NCBI GenBank assembly: GCA_003162255.1
Contig: PMMJ01000209.1
Location: forward strand, 1 to 5,996
Source of the DNA: Acidobacteriaceae bacterium
GTDB taxonomy: Bacteria; Acidobacteriota; Terriglobia; Terriglobales; Acidobacteriaceae
DNA: 5,996 bases
Direction of reading: 5' to 3'
Below, in pieces: positions 1 through 5,322 of the stretch. A program made the position numbers and the translations under genes. The notes beneath the pieces were generated by a model. The model was not told the DNA's origin and searched no databases. It was given only the letters and a program-made list of their open reading frames with translations. Numbering within the stretch: the stretch's first letter is position 1; every line of letters begins with the position of its first letter.

Positions 1-608
1 AGGAGTTTTCGACGAAGGATGCATTTCGCTATTTTCGATTTCTCATCGAGAAGCAGGAAGTCGTGGCGGCACAAACTGCATGGCAACAACTGGCCGGCGT
101 CAATCGGTCTCTTCTGCCCTATCTTCCTTCTCGCGAGAACCTGGTTGTAAATGGGGGATTTGAGGAGAACGTCCTGAATGGCGGTTTCGACTGGTGGTAC
201 GAATCGAACCCCCATGCGGCCCTAGCCATAGACACCAGTGAGTTCTACGGCGGAACAAGATCACTCTCCGTCACCTTCGATGGGCAAAATCCAGCCGACG
301 CGGGAATCTTTCAGTTCGTCGTGGTAAAACCACACACCGAGTACGATTTTAGTGCCGAATCCAGGACGGAAGACATCGAGAGTGCCAGCGGTCCGCGGTT
401 TGCCATCGTGGACGCTTACACCAATGCTCCCTACGTTCTCACCGATGATTTACTAGGAACCAATCCCTGGCGTCTGCAACAGGCACAATTCCAAACCGGC
501 CCGAACACGAATCTAGTATTGTTGAAAATTGTCCGCCAGCCTGCGGGCCCCCTGATACGGGGCAAGCTTTGGGTCGACGATCTCAGGCTAGTGGAGAAAA
601 TAGAATAA
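1..608 (+). CDS. C-terminal part of a TPR-like protein with a carbohydrate-binding-like domain (5' end outside window)
   Basis: The reading frame is open to the left edge (first full codon at 3), giving 201 visible residues, so the gene starts outside the window. The GTG at 63 is the first start-like codon but is probably internal, because the upstream codons read sensibly as an amphipathic helix (AFRYFRFLIEKQE, then TAWQQLAG) of the kind seen in TPR helix pairs. From about visible residue 46 comes NLVVNGGFE, a typical opening of CBM4/9-like galactose-binding jelly-roll domains. It is followed by alternating beta-strand patterns with many aromatics (FDWWY, YGGTRSLSV, WRLQQAQF) and a closing KLWVDDLRL strand, also usual for that fold. 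The role is inferred: a periplasmic or envelope glycan-binding or scaffold protein. Its stop is six bases before the ligase gene, so the two are probably co-transcribed. The TPR assignment is weak because only about 45 residues of that part are visible; the beta-domain call is firmer. Confidence 0.75.
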   Translation, partial: EFSTKDAFRYFRFLIEKQEVVAAQTAWQQLAGVNRSLLPYLPSRENLVVNGGFEENVLNGGFDWWYESNPHAALAIDTSEFYGGTRSLSVTFDGQNPADAGIFQFVVVKPHTEYDFSAESRTEDIESASGPRFAIVDAYTNAPYVLTDDLLGTNPWRLQQAQFQTGPNTNLVLLKIVRQPAGPLIRGKLWVDDLRLVEKIE

Positions 609-611
609 GGA
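607..611 (+). promoter_or_regulatory. Ribosome binding site for the ligase gene, overlapping the upstream stop codon
   Basis: AAGGA overlaps the TAA stop of the preceding gene. It is only 3 bases from the GTG at 615 but 9 bases from an in-frame TTG at 621 (third codon of the longer reading). The spacing suits the TTG slightly better, so the true start may be two codons downstream. The overlap suggests translational coupling of the two genes. Confidence 0.5.
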
Positions 612-614
612 TCG

Positions 615-2003
615 GTGAAGTTGAAAATATCATCGTACGCCGTTGTCGATACGACTGATTCCATTGATCCGGAGCTCCGGCGCGGTTGCGAGCCAGGGAT
701 CCTGCAATGGGTGCTCATTCTCGGCCTGTGCGCCCTCCTGATTTTCGCCGTGTTGGCGTTCGGTGCAGTCGAAAAGTGGTCGACTTTCTCCTTCGAGGCC
801 GGTGCGGCCGTTCTATTTCTTGTTTGGGCGGGAAAGCAGCTTGTTTCCAAGCAGGTGAAGCTATCGGAAAACCCTCTGTACCTGCCAGCATTTCTCTTTT
901 TCGGGCTCATCCTCGCGCAGGTTGTGCTGCGCAGGTCGGCCTACGAGTATGTTACTGAAGACGAGGCACTCAAGTACGTTGCCTATGGGATTGTGCTACT
1001 GATTGGAGCGGAATGCGTCAGAGAGGAAGGTGCTCGCAAAATATTCGCCCTCGTAATGATTGTTTTCGGGGCCTTGTATGCCTTCTTTGCGCTCGCCCAG
1101 GAGTTGACCGCCAACGGCAAGATTTTCTGGGTCCATAGTACACAGTTCACTGGCTCAATCTATGGAAGTTACGTCAACCACGACCACTATGCCGGCCTGA
1201 TGGAGATGCTGGTGCCGATTCCCTTTGTGCTCAGTATGGGACATCTGCTGAGAGGGGGGAAGCGAGTCTTGGTCGGCTCTTGCGCGGTATTGATGGCTGG
1301 CACGATTTTCCTTTCCGGCTCGCGCGGAGGAATGCTTGCTTTCGTTTTCGAAATGGTGCTGTTCGCAGCACTGACTCTCGCGAAGAGGCGAAGCCCCCGC
1401 ATAGCGCTGGGAACAATGGCAGTGTGCGTTCTTATCCTGGCTCTGCTGATTTTCTTAGGCAAGGGGCAGGTGCTGGGACGCCTCGGAGATCTGAGCCCGG
1501 GCATTCGTCTGGATATGACCAAAGATAGCTTGCGAATGTTTTCCAAGCGGCCGGTGGGGGGCTGGGGGTTGGGAACCTTCCCAACGGTCTATCCGAGTTA
1601 CCGCAGCTTCTATACGAACCTGTTCGTAAATGAAGCGCACAACGACTATGCGCAGCTGCTGGTGGAGACCGGCTTGCTCGGCTTCGGGCTGATGTTTTGG
1701 TTTCTCGTGCGCCTGTACCGATACGGATTACCGACCTCTCGCCGCTGGGAATTCCGATGGGATGGGGCGGTCTCGCTCGCCGCTTTGCTCGGGTGTACGG
1801 GAATTCTGCTCCATAGCTTCGTAGATTTCAATTTGCAGATCCCGGCGAATGCTGCGCTATTTTATGTGCTTTGCGGGTTGGCTGCTTCCAGGCTTCTAGC
1901 TGAGTCATCCAAGCCCGGGCGGCATCGAGCTATCGGGGATGAAGGAACTGGAGGCGGTCGCACTCGGTCTGACAATGGCAACTCGTTGGCGCGGTCGACA
2001 TAA
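615..2003 (+). CDS. O-antigen ligase/polymerase family membrane protein (Wzy_C-like)
   Basis: This 462-residue polytopic inner-membrane protein has about 12 hydrophobic segments (roughly residues 29-50, 58-73, 88-105, 119-134, 143-162, 193-210, 217-234, 238-256, 263-281, 352-368, 384-402, 408-428). Family landmarks are visible: NHDHYAGLMEM (188-198), LSGSRGG (233-239), GGWGLGTFP (315-323) and NEAHNDYAQLLVETGLLG (339-356). The last two lie in or beside the large predicted periplasmic loop (about 282-350), which in the Wzy_C family (PF04932: WaaL, Wzy, PglL) carries catalytic Arg and His; H342 and nearby arginines are candidates. The ending HSFVDFNLQIPANAALFYV (400-418) is also typical. Such enzymes move or polymerise undecaprenyl-linked glycans at the periplasmic face. 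Sequence alone does not separate ligase from polymerase or protein glycosyltransferase. The last 30 residues are polar and low-complexity, probably cytoplasmic. Start is GTG 615 or TTG 621. Confidence 0.88.
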   Translation: MKLKISSYAVVDTTDSIDPELRRGCEPGILQWVLILGLCALLIFAVLAFGAVEKWSTFSFEAGAAVLFLVWAGKQLVSKQVKLSENPLYLPAFLFFGLILAQVVLRRSAYEYVTEDEALKYVAYGIVLLIGAECVREEGARKIFALVMIVFGALYAFFALAQELTANGKIFWVHSTQFTGSIYGSYVNHDHYAGLMEMLVPIPFVLSMGHLLRGGKRVLVGSCAVLMAGTIFLSGSRGGMLAFVFEMVLFAALTLAKRRSPRIALGTMAVCVLILALLIFLGKGQVLGRLGDLSPGIRLDMTKDSLRMFSKRPVGGWGLGTFPTVYPSYRSFYTNLFVNEAHNDYAQLLVETGLLGFGLMFWFLVRLYRYGLPTSRRWEFRWDGAVSLAALLGCTGILLHSFVDFNLQIPANAALFYVLCGLAASRLLAESSKPGRHRAIGDEGTGGGRTRSDNGNSLARST

Positions 2004-2010
2004 TTAAATC

Positions 2011-2187
2011 TTGCATCAAAGTATTTGGAAGGACAGCCCTTCGCCTCCTCAGGGACTGCGCACCTTGCTTGAACGTTTCGGCAAGTCGGTGGACGATGCT
2101 CAAAGCCTGCCCGAGCTTTTCCAGGACCTCGCTGCCGCCGAAACCGCGCATTCCGGAAAAATGCCGGACCGCGCAGCCCCCAGTTAG
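2011..2187 (+). CDS. Possible small protein or gene remnant, 58 residues (tentative)
   Basis: An open frame from TTG 2011 to TAG 2185-2187 fills most of the gap between the ligase and the convergent barrel gene. Its product is soluble and amphipathic, with a helix-like core (GLRTLLERFGKSVDDAQSL, then PELFQDLAAAE). Codon choice resembles neighbouring genes (many C/G third positions). Against it: the TTG has no Shine-Dalgarno sequence, it is short, and I recognise no family. The same stretch is also open on the minus strand with a plausible helical reading, so the strand is uncertain. It could be a tiny third gene of the glycan operon, the tail of a deleted gene, or chance. A frameshifted extension of the ligase is excluded: this frame has a stop at 2005-2007, after the ligase stop. 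Confidence 0.25.
   Translation: MHQSIWKDSPSPPQGLRTLLERFGKSVDDAQSLPELFQDLAAAETAHSGKMPDRAAPS
2146..2174. terminator. Imperfect hairpin between convergent genes, possible terminator
   Basis: The arms pair as GCGC (2146-2149) with GCGC (2171-2174) and TCCGG (2152-2156) with CCGGA (2164-2168), separated by a two-base mismatch on each side, around a 7-base loop. It starts 9 bases beyond the stop of the minus-strand barrel gene, where a terminator would be expected. No T-run follows on the plus strand, and only a TTT trinucleotide follows a few bases on in the minus-strand sense, so an intrinsic terminator is not well supported. It also lies inside the tentative small frame. Confidence 0.3.
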
Positions 2188-2801
2188 AAGCGGTGGGTGA
2201 CACCGACACCTACGTAGTAATTGTGTTGGCGGCTTCTGCCGGTATCAACGTTCAGGTCGGGAGTTCCGGAGTAGAAATCGCGCGCTTCGAACCGCGCACC
2301 CCAGCCATGCCTTACCCACACATCCAATCCAGCTCCAAATTGGACTACGCCGGTATTGCTGCCGGTGGGCCCAGGGTTCGTGCCGGACCAAATGAGATTA
2401 GAGGATTGCCACAAACGGCCATAGCCGCCGCCTGCGCTAATCCACGGACTGAAAGATTCGCCGGAAAAAATGTTCAAACGCACGGAAGGGGTCACATACA
2501 GCGCGTCGATATTTTTAGGAACCTGGTCGTAGTAATAGTTCAGTTTCATCCGCGGAACGATCCCTACGGGCAACTCCGCATACAGTCCAAAAGTCTTAAA
2601 GCTCTTGAGCTGACGAGCATAACTGGCCACGACGCTCCCTGACGCGTTTCCGAAATGAATCGGGAGACCGGTACTCGGCACGGTCTGCGTGCTGACGAAA
2701 GTCAGCCCCACCGTGACGGAAACGTCATTCACTTGCGCTACAGCGCTGGACAAGAGAAATAAAACCGGCACAATTAGAACCGCGAGACGTTTAGCCGACA
2801 T
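2184..2801 (-). CDS. Outer-membrane beta-barrel protein with signal peptide
   Basis: The product has 205 residues. The N-terminus is a clear Sec signal peptide: basic MSAKR, a hydrophobic core to about residue 17, then SSAVA with likely cleavage after A22. The mature ~183 residues consist of short alternating strands rich in Tyr, Gly and aromatics (YVTPSVRLNIF, WISAGGGYGRLW, VVQFGAGLDVWV, WGARFEARDFYSG), ending YYVGVGVTHRF. A terminal Phe preceded by alternating hydrophobics is the usual BAM-recognition signal of outer-membrane barrels. The size suits a small (perhaps 8-stranded) barrel of the OmpA/OMP_b-brl type. No enzymatic or transport motif is visible, so the role is unassigned (structural, adhesive or small porin). 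The ATG at 2801 is well supported by the adjacent ribosome site. The gene stands alone on this strand, converging on the glycan block and divergent from rimO. Confidence 0.85.
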   Translation of the reverse strand: MSAKRLAVLIVPVLFLLSSAVAQVNDVSVTVGLTFVSTQTVPSTGLPIHFGNASGSVVASYARQLKSFKTFGLYAELPVGIVPRMKLNYYYDQVPKNIDALYVTPSVRLNIFSGESFSPWISAGGGYGRLWQSSNLIWSGTNPGPTGSNTGVVQFGAGLDVWVRHGWGARFEARDFYSGTPDLNVDTGRSRQHNYYVGVGVTHRF

Positions 2802-2803
2802 CT

Positions 2804-2810
2804 CTCCTCC
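2804..2810 (-). promoter_or_regulatory. Strong Shine-Dalgarno site of the barrel gene
   Basis: On the minus strand GGAGGAG ends two bases before the ATG (GGAGG core four bases before it). It fixes the start at 2801 and predicts strong translation, in contrast to the poor ribosome sites of rimO and yacG in this window. Confidence 0.8.
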
Positions 2811-2903
2811 GGAGTATTGAGGGATGTAGTTATTGTTTCCATAAGCTTAGCACGTGTCGCCCGAATCGGTGGAAAACATAAGTACCCTCCTTGGTGCTCG
2901 GGT

Positions 2904-2925
2904 TCCGCCATCCCGCGCGGGCGGA
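2904..2925. repeat. GC-rich inverted repeats in the divergent intergenic region
   Basis: TCCGCC (2904-2909) pairs with GGCGGA (2920-2925) around a 10-base loop. Overlapping it is a perfect 10-base palindrome, CCCGCGCGGG (2912-2921). The element sits about where the -35 region of the candidate rimO promoter would lie, and upstream of the divergent barrel gene. It could be a regulator binding site, or a chance product of GC-rich DNA. The rest of the 181-base intergenic region (2802-2982) holds no gene that I can support. Confidence 0.3.
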
Positions 2926-2940
2926 TTCGGTCACGCAGGA

Positions 2941-2949
2941 TGCTAGAAT
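2941..2949 (+). promoter_or_regulatory. Candidate extended -10 promoter for the rimO operon
   Basis: TGCTAGAAT matches an extended -10 element (TGn followed by TAGAAT, five of six to TATAAT). The -35 region 17 bases upstream (2921-2926, GCGGAT) is poor, which an extended -10 can tolerate. Transcription would start near 2956, leaving a leader of about 27 bases before the TTG start of rimO. The element overlaps the in-frame stop at 2944-2946 that limits how far upstream rimO can begin. Confidence 0.35.
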
Positions 2950-2982
2950 CGTTCAGATCTGTTTCCTGCTGATCATTTCCCA

Positions 2983-4485
2983 TTGCCCATAGAGAAAATC
3001 ATATCCGCGATTTCGGAGCCGACCGTCCCGGCCAAGGTAGGTTTTGTGAGCCTCGGCTGCCCCAAGAACCTTGTCGATAGCGAGGTAATGATGGGCATGC
3101 TAGCCCAGGCTGGCGCCGAACTGACTCCTAACGCGGAGGACGCCGACGTCATCGTCGTGAATACCTGCTCCTTTATCGGCAGTGCACAGCAGGAATCCAT
3201 CGACACCATCCTCGAAATGGCCCGCCACAAAACGAAGACAGGCGGCAAGGCGAAGCGGTTGGTGGTTGCTGGTTGCCTGGTCGAGCGTTTTCGCGATGAG
3301 ATCCGAAGAAACATTCCGGAAGTGGACGCGGTCGTCGGCACCGGTGAATTGGAGAAGATCCTGGCCGCTGCCGGAGTGGCGGAAACGCCCCGCGCATCGA
3401 GTCCGTTCAATATTCTGACTTCGAGCGCACCAACTTCGAACATCACCACCTCGCGGCCCGAGGGCGATCATCGCCGCGGACAAGGCCGCTTCGCGCGCGA
3501 TTCCTGGGACGGCGCCGTCGCCGACCTGCCCAACTACCTTTACGACGACCACACGCCCCGCGTGCTGACCACGCCTCGATCCTCGGCCTATATCAAAATC
3601 GCCGAAGGCTGCGATCATCCTTGCAGCTTCTGCATCATTCCCCAACTCCGGGGGCAGTTTCGCTCGCGGCGTTTCGAATCGGTCATCACCGAAGCCGAGC
3701 GACTGGCCCAATCCGGCGTGCACGAAATCACGCTCATCGGTCAGGACACGACCTGCTACGGCGAAGACCTTGGACTGAAAGACGGCCTCGCCCTGCTGCT
3801 GGAGAAGCTCGCGGGCGTCGATGGACTGCGGTGGATTCGCTTCCTTTACGCGTATCCCAACAAGATTACGGGACGACTGCTGGCGACGATCGCGGCCCAC
3901 GACAACATTTGTTCGTACATTGATGTGCCCCTGCAGCACGCCTCGGCAACTGTGCTGAAGCGCATGAAGCGCGGAGGCGGTGCCGATCTGTTCTTGCGCT
4001 CAATCGAGAAGATGCGCCGCGTAATTCCCGGTGTCACTTTACGGACTTCGTTCATCGTCGGTTTCCCCGGCGAAACTGAAAGAGAATTCGAGGAGCTTTG
4101 CGGCTTCGTGAAAGAGGCGGCGTTCGACTGGATGGGCGCCTTCGGGTACTCCGATCAGGAAGGCGCCAGTGCCTTCGATCACGACAAGAAGCTTCCCGCG
4201 CGCGAGATCGAAAGCCGCCGCAAGTCGCTGATGTCGATCCAGAATAAAATCAGCCGCGCGAAGAAGAAATCGCTCGTCGGACGCGAATTCGACCTGCTCC
4301 TGGAAGGCTCTTCGACCGAATCTGACCTCCTGCTCGAAGGCCGCACCGCGATGCACGCGCCGGAGATTGACGGCAAAGTTTTCGTGAACGATTATCCCGA
4401 AGTAAACGAGCCCAAAGAGGGAGAGTTTTACCGCTGTCGCATCACAGCGGCGCACGACTATGATCTAGTGGCGAAGATCATTTAA
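2983..4485 (+). CDS. rimO: Ribosomal protein S12 methylthiotransferase RimO
   Basis: This radical-SAM methylthiotransferase adds a methylthio group to the conserved aspartate of ribosomal protein S12. Domains in order: N-terminal UPF0004/MTTase domain with VGFVSLGCPKNLVDSE (19-34) and the three cysteines C26, C62, C98 that ligate one [4Fe-4S] cluster; radical SAM domain with EGCDHPCSFC (C210, C214, C217, the CxxxCxxC motif) for the second cluster; C-terminal TRAM domain (from about 430), with APEIDGKVFVND typical of RimO. SLGCPKNLVDSE, IIPQLRGQFRSR and PLQHAS favour RimO over MiaB. At 500 residues it is longer than the roughly 440 of E. coli RimO, mostly from a polar linker (about 135-195) before the radical SAM domain. 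The start is unusual: an in-frame stop at 2944-2946 and no ATG before the conserved core leave TTG 2983 as the best choice, without a clear Shine-Dalgarno site. It is the first gene of the rightward operon. Confidence 0.93.
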   Translation: MPIEKIISAISEPTVPAKVGFVSLGCPKNLVDSEVMMGMLAQAGAELTPNAEDADVIVVNTCSFIGSAQQESIDTILEMARHKTKTGGKAKRLVVAGCLVERFRDEIRRNIPEVDAVVGTGELEKILAAAGVAETPRASSPFNILTSSAPTSNITTSRPEGDHRRGQGRFARDSWDGAVADLPNYLYDDHTPRVLTTPRSSAYIKIAEGCDHPCSFCIIPQLRGQFRSRRFESVITEAERLAQSGVHEITLIGQDTTCYGEDLGLKDGLALLLEKLAGVDGLRWIRFLYAYPNKITGRLLATIAAHDNICSYIDVPLQHASATVLKRMKRGGGADLFLRSIEKMRRVIPGVTLRTSFIVGFPGETEREFEELCGFVKEAAFDWMGAFGYSDQEGASAFDHDKKLPAREIESRRKSLMSIQNKISRAKKKSLVGREFDLLLEGSSTESDLLLEGRTAMHAPEIDGKVFVNDYPEVNEPKEGEFYRCRITAAHDYDLVAKII

Positions 4486-4520
4486 AGTCAGATGTCAGAG
4501 GTCACCTCCGCAATCCAGCT

Positions 4521-4730
4521 ATGCCGCGCCAACACACCATCAAACTCCGCTGCCCGATCTGCAAGAAGCCGGTAAAGTCTGCCGACGCGGATTTCCCTTT
4601 TTGCAGCGAGCGCTGCCGCTTGATCGATCTCGGCAAGTGGGCAAGCGGCGCATACGTGATTTCGTCGCCGGTTGACGACGCCGAAGAGGCGGTGCGGCAA
4701 GACAGCCTCGACGATGAGGATGGAGGCTGA
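4521..4730 (+). CDS. yacG: DNA gyrase inhibitor YacG (zinc-binding)
   Basis: This 69-residue protein has the full family signature: CPICKKPV (C11, C14) and FCSERCRLIDLGKWASGAY (C28, C32), a four-cysteine zinc-binding treble-clef-like knuckle followed by the conserved DLGKW segment. In E. coli YacG binds the GyrB subunit and inhibits gyrase DNA binding. The last 20 residues are acidic (DDAEEA, DDEDGG), in keeping with the flexible tail of the family, and the length is normal. No Shine-Dalgarno sequence lies at normal distance from the ATG (GAGGT is 18 bases upstream) and no alternative in-frame start exists after rimO, so translation may depend on coupling. It begins 35 bases after rimO and its stop overlaps the pgpA start by one base. 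Confidence 0.93.
   Translation: MPRQHTIKLRCPICKKPVKSADADFPFCSERCRLIDLGKWASGAYVISSPVDDAEEAVRQDSLDDEDGG
4722..4726 (+). promoter_or_regulatory. Ribosome binding site of pgpA inside the end of yacG
   Basis: GGAGG lies within the last codons of yacG, three bases before the pgpA ATG at 4730, which shares a base with the yacG TGA (TGATG). This arrangement indicates translational coupling and supports the ATG chosen for pgpA. Confidence 0.65.
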
Positions 4731-5281
4731 TGAATCCTCCGCCCGAAATCGCCAACCAATCCGGCACGCCTTCTCAGGCAGATCCGGTGCAGGCAGCCCC
4801 GTTGCGCCGCGCTCCGCTGTGGGCCACTCTGGTCGCAACTTTCTTCGGCGCGGGACGCCTCAAACCCGGTCCCGGCACCTGGGGATCGCTGGCCACGGTT
4901 ATCGTGTGGGCGCTGGCCAGTTCGCGCATCCCGGCCGCGAGCCGCACTTGGGCGACGATCGTCGCCGCCGCGGTTGTGACCCTCATCGGAATCCCCGCCG
5001 CCACGCTGGTCGCGCGATCCTCTGGGTTAAAAGATCCGCAATTCGTCGTCATCGACGAAGTCGCGGGACAACTGGTAACCCTCATCGCCGTTCCGCTTGC
5101 TTGGAAAAGTTTTCTTGCGGGCCTTATACTCTTCCGTGTCTTCGATATTTGGAAGCCGTTTCCGATTCGGCGATTGGAGCGGCTGCCCGAGGGCACCGGC
5201 ATTGTTGTGGACGATCTGGGAGCGGGAGTTTACGCGCTCGTCATCATGCATCTTCTTTTGCACTTTGGACTTCTAATGTAG
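4730..5281 (+). CDS. pgpA: Phosphatidylglycerophosphatase A
   Basis: This 183-residue inner-membrane enzyme dephosphorylates phosphatidylglycerol phosphate to phosphatidylglycerol, the last step of phosphatidylglycerol synthesis. Family motifs appear in order: FFGAGRLKPGPGTWGS (38-53), DPQFVVIDEVAGQ (102-114) with the conserved acidic pair D109/E110, FRVFDIWKPFP (135-145), and GTGIVVDDLGAGVYA (155-169) with D161/D162. These acidic residues match the Mg-dependent active site of the PgpA family (PF04608). Hydrophobic segments lie around 54-65, 74-92, 111-137 and 165-182. The first 30 residues are Pro/Ala/Gln-rich and precede the conserved domain; the enzyme is slightly longer than the E. coli protein for this reason. 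Coupling to yacG is shown by the one-base overlap. Confidence 0.93.
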   Translation: MNPPPEIANQSGTPSQADPVQAAPLRRAPLWATLVATFFGAGRLKPGPGTWGSLATVIVWALASSRIPAASRTWATIVAAAVVTLIGIPAATLVARSSGLKDPQFVVIDEVAGQLVTLIAVPLAWKSFLAGLILFRVFDIWKPFPIRRLERLPEGTGIVVDDLGAGVYALVIMHLLLHFGLLM

Positions 5282-5322
5282 TAGTCATCAATCAAGCAGC
5301 CGGGCTCCTCCGGAACAGACTC

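Noticed and set aside
63..608. Complete gene starting at GTG 63
   Set aside because: The frame is open upstream to the window edge and the residues before 63 read as protein-like helix, so the true start lies outside.
431..910. Minus-strand frame of 159 codons near the left genes
   Set aside because: It is antisense to two supported genes, with composition typical of a shadow frame and no motif.
1930..2151. Minus-strand open frame of 73 codons downstream of the barrel gene
   Set aside because: It overlaps the 3' end of the ligase gene, has only a weak GGA before its ATG, and the helical look may be the mirror of the plus-strand frame. It is kept only as an alternative reading in the small-frame finding.
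2193..2642. Open frame of 149 codons on the plus strand
   Set aside because: It is antisense to the barrel gene, which has a signal peptide, strong ribosome site and barrel C-terminus. No family features were seen.
2774..2983. Minus-strand open frame of 69 codons across the intergenic region
   Set aside because: It overlaps the start of the barrel gene on the same strand in another frame, has no ribosome site and no protein-like pattern, and would occupy both candidate regulatory regions.
3100..3939. Long open frame (279 codons) on the minus strand
   Set aside because: It lies wholly antisense to the conserved rimO coding region and shows no recognisable motif. Long antisense frames are common opposite GC-rich genes.
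4289..4342. Apparent duplication of DLLLEG in the TRAM region of RimO
   Set aside because: RimO proteins normally have a strand ending in an EG-like turn followed by an ES-D-LL-EGR pattern, so both copies fall at expected family positions rather than from a recent duplication.
4492..4575. Short ATG-started frame in the rimO-yacG gap
   Set aside because: It runs about 27 codons in a different frame into yacG, with no ribosome site and no protein-like pattern.
5300..5313. CCGG/CCGG mini-hairpin before the propeller gene
   Set aside because: Four-base arms around a six-base loop are too weak and too common in this DNA to support a terminator or attenuator.
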